Assembly: GCA_020832965.1 (NCBI GenBank)
Contig: JAJHRM010000108.1
Coordinates: 1-8,361, forward strand
DNA from: Thermofilum sp.
Lineage (GTDB): Archaea > Thermoproteota > Thermoprotei > Thermofilales > Thermofilaceae
Length of the DNA stretch: 8,361 nucleotides
Reading direction: 5' to 3'
This document shows, in pieces, positions 7,221 through 8,361 of the stretch (the first letter of the stretch is position 1; each line of letters opens with the position of its first letter). A program made the translations under genes and the position numbers. The notes beneath the pieces are model-generated. The model was not told the origin of the DNA. It did no database searches and was given only the letters and a program-made list of their open reading frames with translations.

Positions 7221-7258
7221 GCAGAGTATTTGGAATGCATGAGCACTAAAAAGGCTTA

Positions 7259-7272
7259 AAATGTAAACATTT
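7259..7272. repeat. 14-bp palindrome in the AT-rich core
   Basis: AAATGT and ACATTT flank a central AA. It lies in very AT-rich DNA, where short palindromes arise easily by chance, so its role is doubtful. It sits just upstream of the candidate csa3 TATA box at 7284-7292. Confidence 0.3.
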
Positions 7273-7283
7273 GAAAATACATA

Positions 7284-7292
7284 AATTTAAAA
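7284..7292 (+). promoter_or_regulatory. csa3: Candidate TATA box for csa3 (leadered transcript)
   Basis: ATTTAAAAT matches an archaeal TATA box. A transcript would start about 25 bases on, near 7313, which is the centre of the inverted repeat at 7301-7326, and leave a leader of about 44 bases. A competing box, GATATAGA at 7330-7337, would give a leaderless transcript starting at the GTG. The sequence alone does not decide. Confidence 0.35.
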
Positions 7293-7300
7293 TTATTTAA

Positions 7301-7326
7301 TTATTCCCTTTAAGAGATGGGAATAA
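7301..7326. promoter_or_regulatory. Candidate operator upstream of csa3 (8-bp inverted repeat)
   Basis: TTATTCCC (7301-7308) and GGGAATAA (7319-7326) are perfect complements with a 10-base gap. The core TCCC-N10-GGGA recurs upstream of csa1 at 8003-8020. The site lies 30 bases before the csa3 start, over the expected transcription start of one candidate promoter or just upstream of the other. It is a good candidate for autoregulation by Csa3, or for another cas regulator. Confidence 0.6.
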
Positions 7327-7329
7327 CTT

Positions 7330-7337
7330 GATATAGA
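7330..7337 (+). promoter_or_regulatory. csa3: Candidate TATA box for csa3 (leaderless transcript)
   Basis: GATATAGA is centred about 24 bases before the GTG at 7357, the distance expected for leaderless archaeal mRNA. In that case the inverted repeat at 7301-7326 would abut the BRE, a position suited to an activator. It is the alternative to the box at 7284-7292. Confidence 0.35.
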
Positions 7338-7356
7338 CCTTTGCCGAGAGAATTGT

Positions 7357-7998
7357 GTGGATCGCAGGTCGTTTGTGTTCGGTCTTGGTTTTCACGAGGA
7401 CTTCGTTATTAGGAGGCTTAGTCGCCTAGCCGCAAGGGGCGGCGAGGATATTGTCTTGTTTACTGGGAGCCCTGTTGTTGCGGGAACTAGGAGGGCTCAT
7501 GCAAGTTTGATTGAGTACTGTACTAGGGTGGGTTTGAATACGCCTCGACTAGTAGAACTGCCTCTCTCTGATTCTTCGCTGGCTGTTTCCAGGGCTAGGA
7601 GTGTCATAAACGGTCTCTCTGAGCCAATCGTTGCTGACCTGGGCGGCGGGATGAGGGCCGTCATCGTGGCTGTGCTTATCGCTCTCTTTACATCTGGCAA
7701 AGTTTTCGAGCTATATGTGTCGTCTGAGAGTGGAGAGGCCGAAGAGCTCTATATTTCACCTGGAGTTGCTAGGGCCTTGTCGTCGCTGAGCAATGAGAAA
7801 AGGGAAATACTGGATTTTATTGCAAAGAACGAGTACTGTAGCGCAGATACTATTGCTGAAAGGCTTGGCAAGTCCTCTAAGACTGTGAGGAATCACTTGA
7901 CTGAGCTCAAGAAGATGGGCCTAGTCGTGTCTCAGGGGAGGAGGGGCGGGCTGAAGCTAACGAGCTGGGGGAAGGCGATTCTCGGTCTCCATGAGTAA
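7357..7998 (+). CDS. csa3: Csa3, CARF-winged-helix CRISPR transcriptional regulator
   Basis: Csa3 proteins are dimeric regulators with an N-terminal CARF domain and a C-terminal winged helix-turn-helix. In Sulfolobus they control cas adaptation genes and crRNA transcription, and the CARF domain binds cyclic tetra-adenylate. In this 213-residue protein the CARF fold spans about 1-135: FVFGLGFHEDFVIRRL (6-21) is the first strand-loop-helix and DLGGGMR (94-100) the second ligand-contact motif. The DNA-binding part runs from about 146 to the end; SADTIAERLGKSSKTVRNHLTELKKMG (162-188) contains the two helices of an HTH, followed by the wing SQGRRGGLKLT. The GTG start at 7357 is the first start codon after an in-frame TAA at 7324-7326 and leaves the normal short N-terminus. 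It is followed after 90 bases by csa1, and is divergent from the ATPase/PIN pair. Confidence 0.95.
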   Translation: MDRRSFVFGLGFHEDFVIRRLSRLAARGGEDIVLFTGSPVVAGTRRAHASLIEYCTRVGLNTPRLVELPLSDSSLAVSRARSVINGLSEPIVADLGGGMRAVIVAVLIALFTSGKVFELYVSSESGEAEELYISPGVARALSSLSNEKREILDFIAKNEYCSADTIAERLGKSSKTVRNHLTELKKMGLVVSQGRRGGLKLTSWGKAILGLHE

Positions 7999-8002
7999 AA
8001 TG

Positions 8003-8020
8003 TCCCGACTTTAATTGGGA
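8003..8020. promoter_or_regulatory. Candidate operator upstream of csa1 (TCCC-N10-GGGA)
   Basis: TCCC (8003-8006) and GGGA (8017-8020) are complementary with a 10-base gap, the same core and spacing as the perfect repeat before csa3. Only four bases per arm pair here. The gap contains TTTAA in both sites. It lies just after the csa3 stop and about 70 bases before the csa1 start. Confidence 0.4.
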
Positions 8021-8039
8021 AACTTTCTTCTAGAGCCGC

Positions 8040-8090
8040 GGGAACCAATATTAGATTACAATTGTTCCTCTATTCGTGGGGAAACAATAT
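8040..8090 (+). repeat. GGGAA-type repeats and promoter elements in front of csa1
   Basis: GGGAACCAATAT (8040-8051) and GGGAAACAATAT (8079-8090) match at 11 of 12 bases, 39 bases apart. An inverted relative, ATTGTTCC (minus-strand GGAACAAT), lies between them at 8061-8068. The second copy runs into the csa1 ATG and its GGGG (8078-8081) may also act as ribosome-binding site with 7 bases spacing. TATTAGA at 8048-8054 is a possible TATA box, giving a start near 8076. Regulatory meaning is inferred. Confidence 0.4.
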
Positions 8091-8361
8091 GGATGCGGGC
8101 TACTTTTCGAGGAGGGACCTGTATGCGAGCTTGAGGAGGCTTCACAGGGCACGTAGCCAGGACCCGGTGGACGAGGAGTACAGGGGGTGGAACTGGGACA
8201 AGCCTCCTCTTCGCCCCAGGGCTTTTCTGGGGCTGGGGGTCAGCGAGGTGGCTTATAGGTATTGTCCGACAATGAGGGATGTCTACCTCAGGAGGATGGG
8301 TGTCGAGGGCGAGAAAAACCAGTGGCTGGCTAACGGCGAGCTTGTTCATAGGGTCTTCCAG
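8089..8361 (+). CDS. csa1: Csa1, Cas4-family nuclease of the adaptation module, 3' partial
   Basis: The first 91 codons of csa1 run off the window end. Csa1 is a Cas4/RecB-like nuclease with an iron-sulfur cluster; in archaeal I-A systems it accompanies Cas1, Cas2 and Cas4, and is linked to making or trimming new spacers. Visible are the family-typical segment DPVDEEYRGWNWDKPPLRPR (25-44), then LGVSEVAYRYCPTMRDVYLRR (49-69) in which C59 is the expected first cysteine of the cluster, and GELVHRV (83-89) with H87 matching the first RecB-nuclease histidine. The ATG at 8089 follows GTGGGG and puts the conserved block at the normal distance from the N-terminus. The remaining catalytic residues and the other three cysteines would lie beyond 8361. 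It follows csa3 in the same direction, as in other crenarchaeal loci. Confidence 0.93.
   Translation, partial: MDAGYFSRRDLYASLRRLHRARSQDPVDEEYRGWNWDKPPLRPRAFLGLGVSEVAYRYCPTMRDVYLRRMGVEGEKNQWLANGELVHRVFQ

Larger units (their letters stand above)
6977..7356. promoter_or_regulatory. AT-rich divergent control region between the ATPase/PIN pair and csa3
   Basis: This 380-base stretch has no convincing gene. It is clearly more AT-rich than its surroundings, most of all at 7240-7310. It should hold back-to-back promoters for the minus-strand ATPase/PIN operon and the plus-strand csa3-csa1 genes. It contains several inverted repeats: ACACATGTGT at 7016-7025, the nested 60-bp element at 7073-7132, and those at 7202-7220, 7259-7272 and 7301-7326. 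TGTGAACT at 7023-7030 is also repeated inverted at 7111-7118 (AGTTCACA), and TAGTTCT occurs twice (7123-7129, 7148-7154). TATA-like minus-strand candidates are TAAAATAT at 7063-7070 and GATAAAA near 6999-7005; none is clearly best. No regularly spaced direct repeat is present, so it is not a CRISPR array. Confidence 0.7.

Noticed and set aside
8041..8068. Possible hairpin terminator between csa3 and csa1
   Set aside because: The stem GGAA-c-CAAT/ATTG-TTCC needs a bulge and is not followed by a T-run; the direct-repeat reading of the same bases fits better.
8056..8349. Minus-strand open frame of 97 codons
   Set aside because: It is antisense to csa1, whose translation carries clear family motifs (RGWNW, C59, H87); the minus-strand product is Pro-rich and has no recognisable domain.

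Overview
The window is the middle of a subtype I-A CRISPR-Cas locus from a thermophilic archaeon, most likely a crenarchaeote. The grounds are the gene set (Csa2-type Cas7, Cas5a, a Csa4/Cas8a2-like large subunit, split Cas3' and Cas3'', Csa3, Csa1), GTG as well as ATG starts, GAGGG/GGTG ribosome-binding sites, and AT-rich intergenic DNA with TATA-like boxes beside GC-richer genes. The genus cannot be fixed from the sequence. No CRISPR repeat array lies in the window.

Bases 1-5332 (+ strand) hold the interference module as one tightly packed operon: the 3' part of cas7, then cas5a, cas8a2, cas3' (DExH helicase) and cas3'' (HD nuclease). Neighbouring genes overlap by 4 or 7 bases or are separated by fewer than 20. 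Cas7, Cas5a and Cas8a2 should form the crRNA-guided Cascade complex, and Cas3' plus Cas3'' the target-unwinding and degrading arm.

Bases 5230-6976 (- strand) hold two overlapping genes that are not standard cas genes: an ABC/OLD-like P-loop ATPase and, downstream of it, a protein with PIN-type nuclease features. They run head-on into cas3'', with a 103-bp tail-to-tail overlap. ATPase plus nuclease or Toprim effector is the layout of several known defence systems (Septu, PARIS, AbiL), but a PIN-like partner inside a I-A locus does not match a system I can name. This is the best candidate here for something undescribed.

Bases 6977-7356 form an AT-rich divergent control region carrying several inverted repeats, including a 60-bp nested symmetric element. 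It separates the ATPase/PIN pair from csa3.

Bases 7357-8361 (+ strand) begin the adaptation module: csa3 (CARF-winged-helix regulator) and the first 91 codons of csa1 (Cas4-family nuclease). A TCCC-N10-GGGA inverted repeat occurs upstream of both csa3 and csa1, suggesting a shared operator, perhaps for Csa3 itself. Csa3 is divergently transcribed from the ATPase/PIN pair, so a cyclic-oligoadenylate-sensing regulator could couple that pair to the CRISPR response. This coupling is inference.
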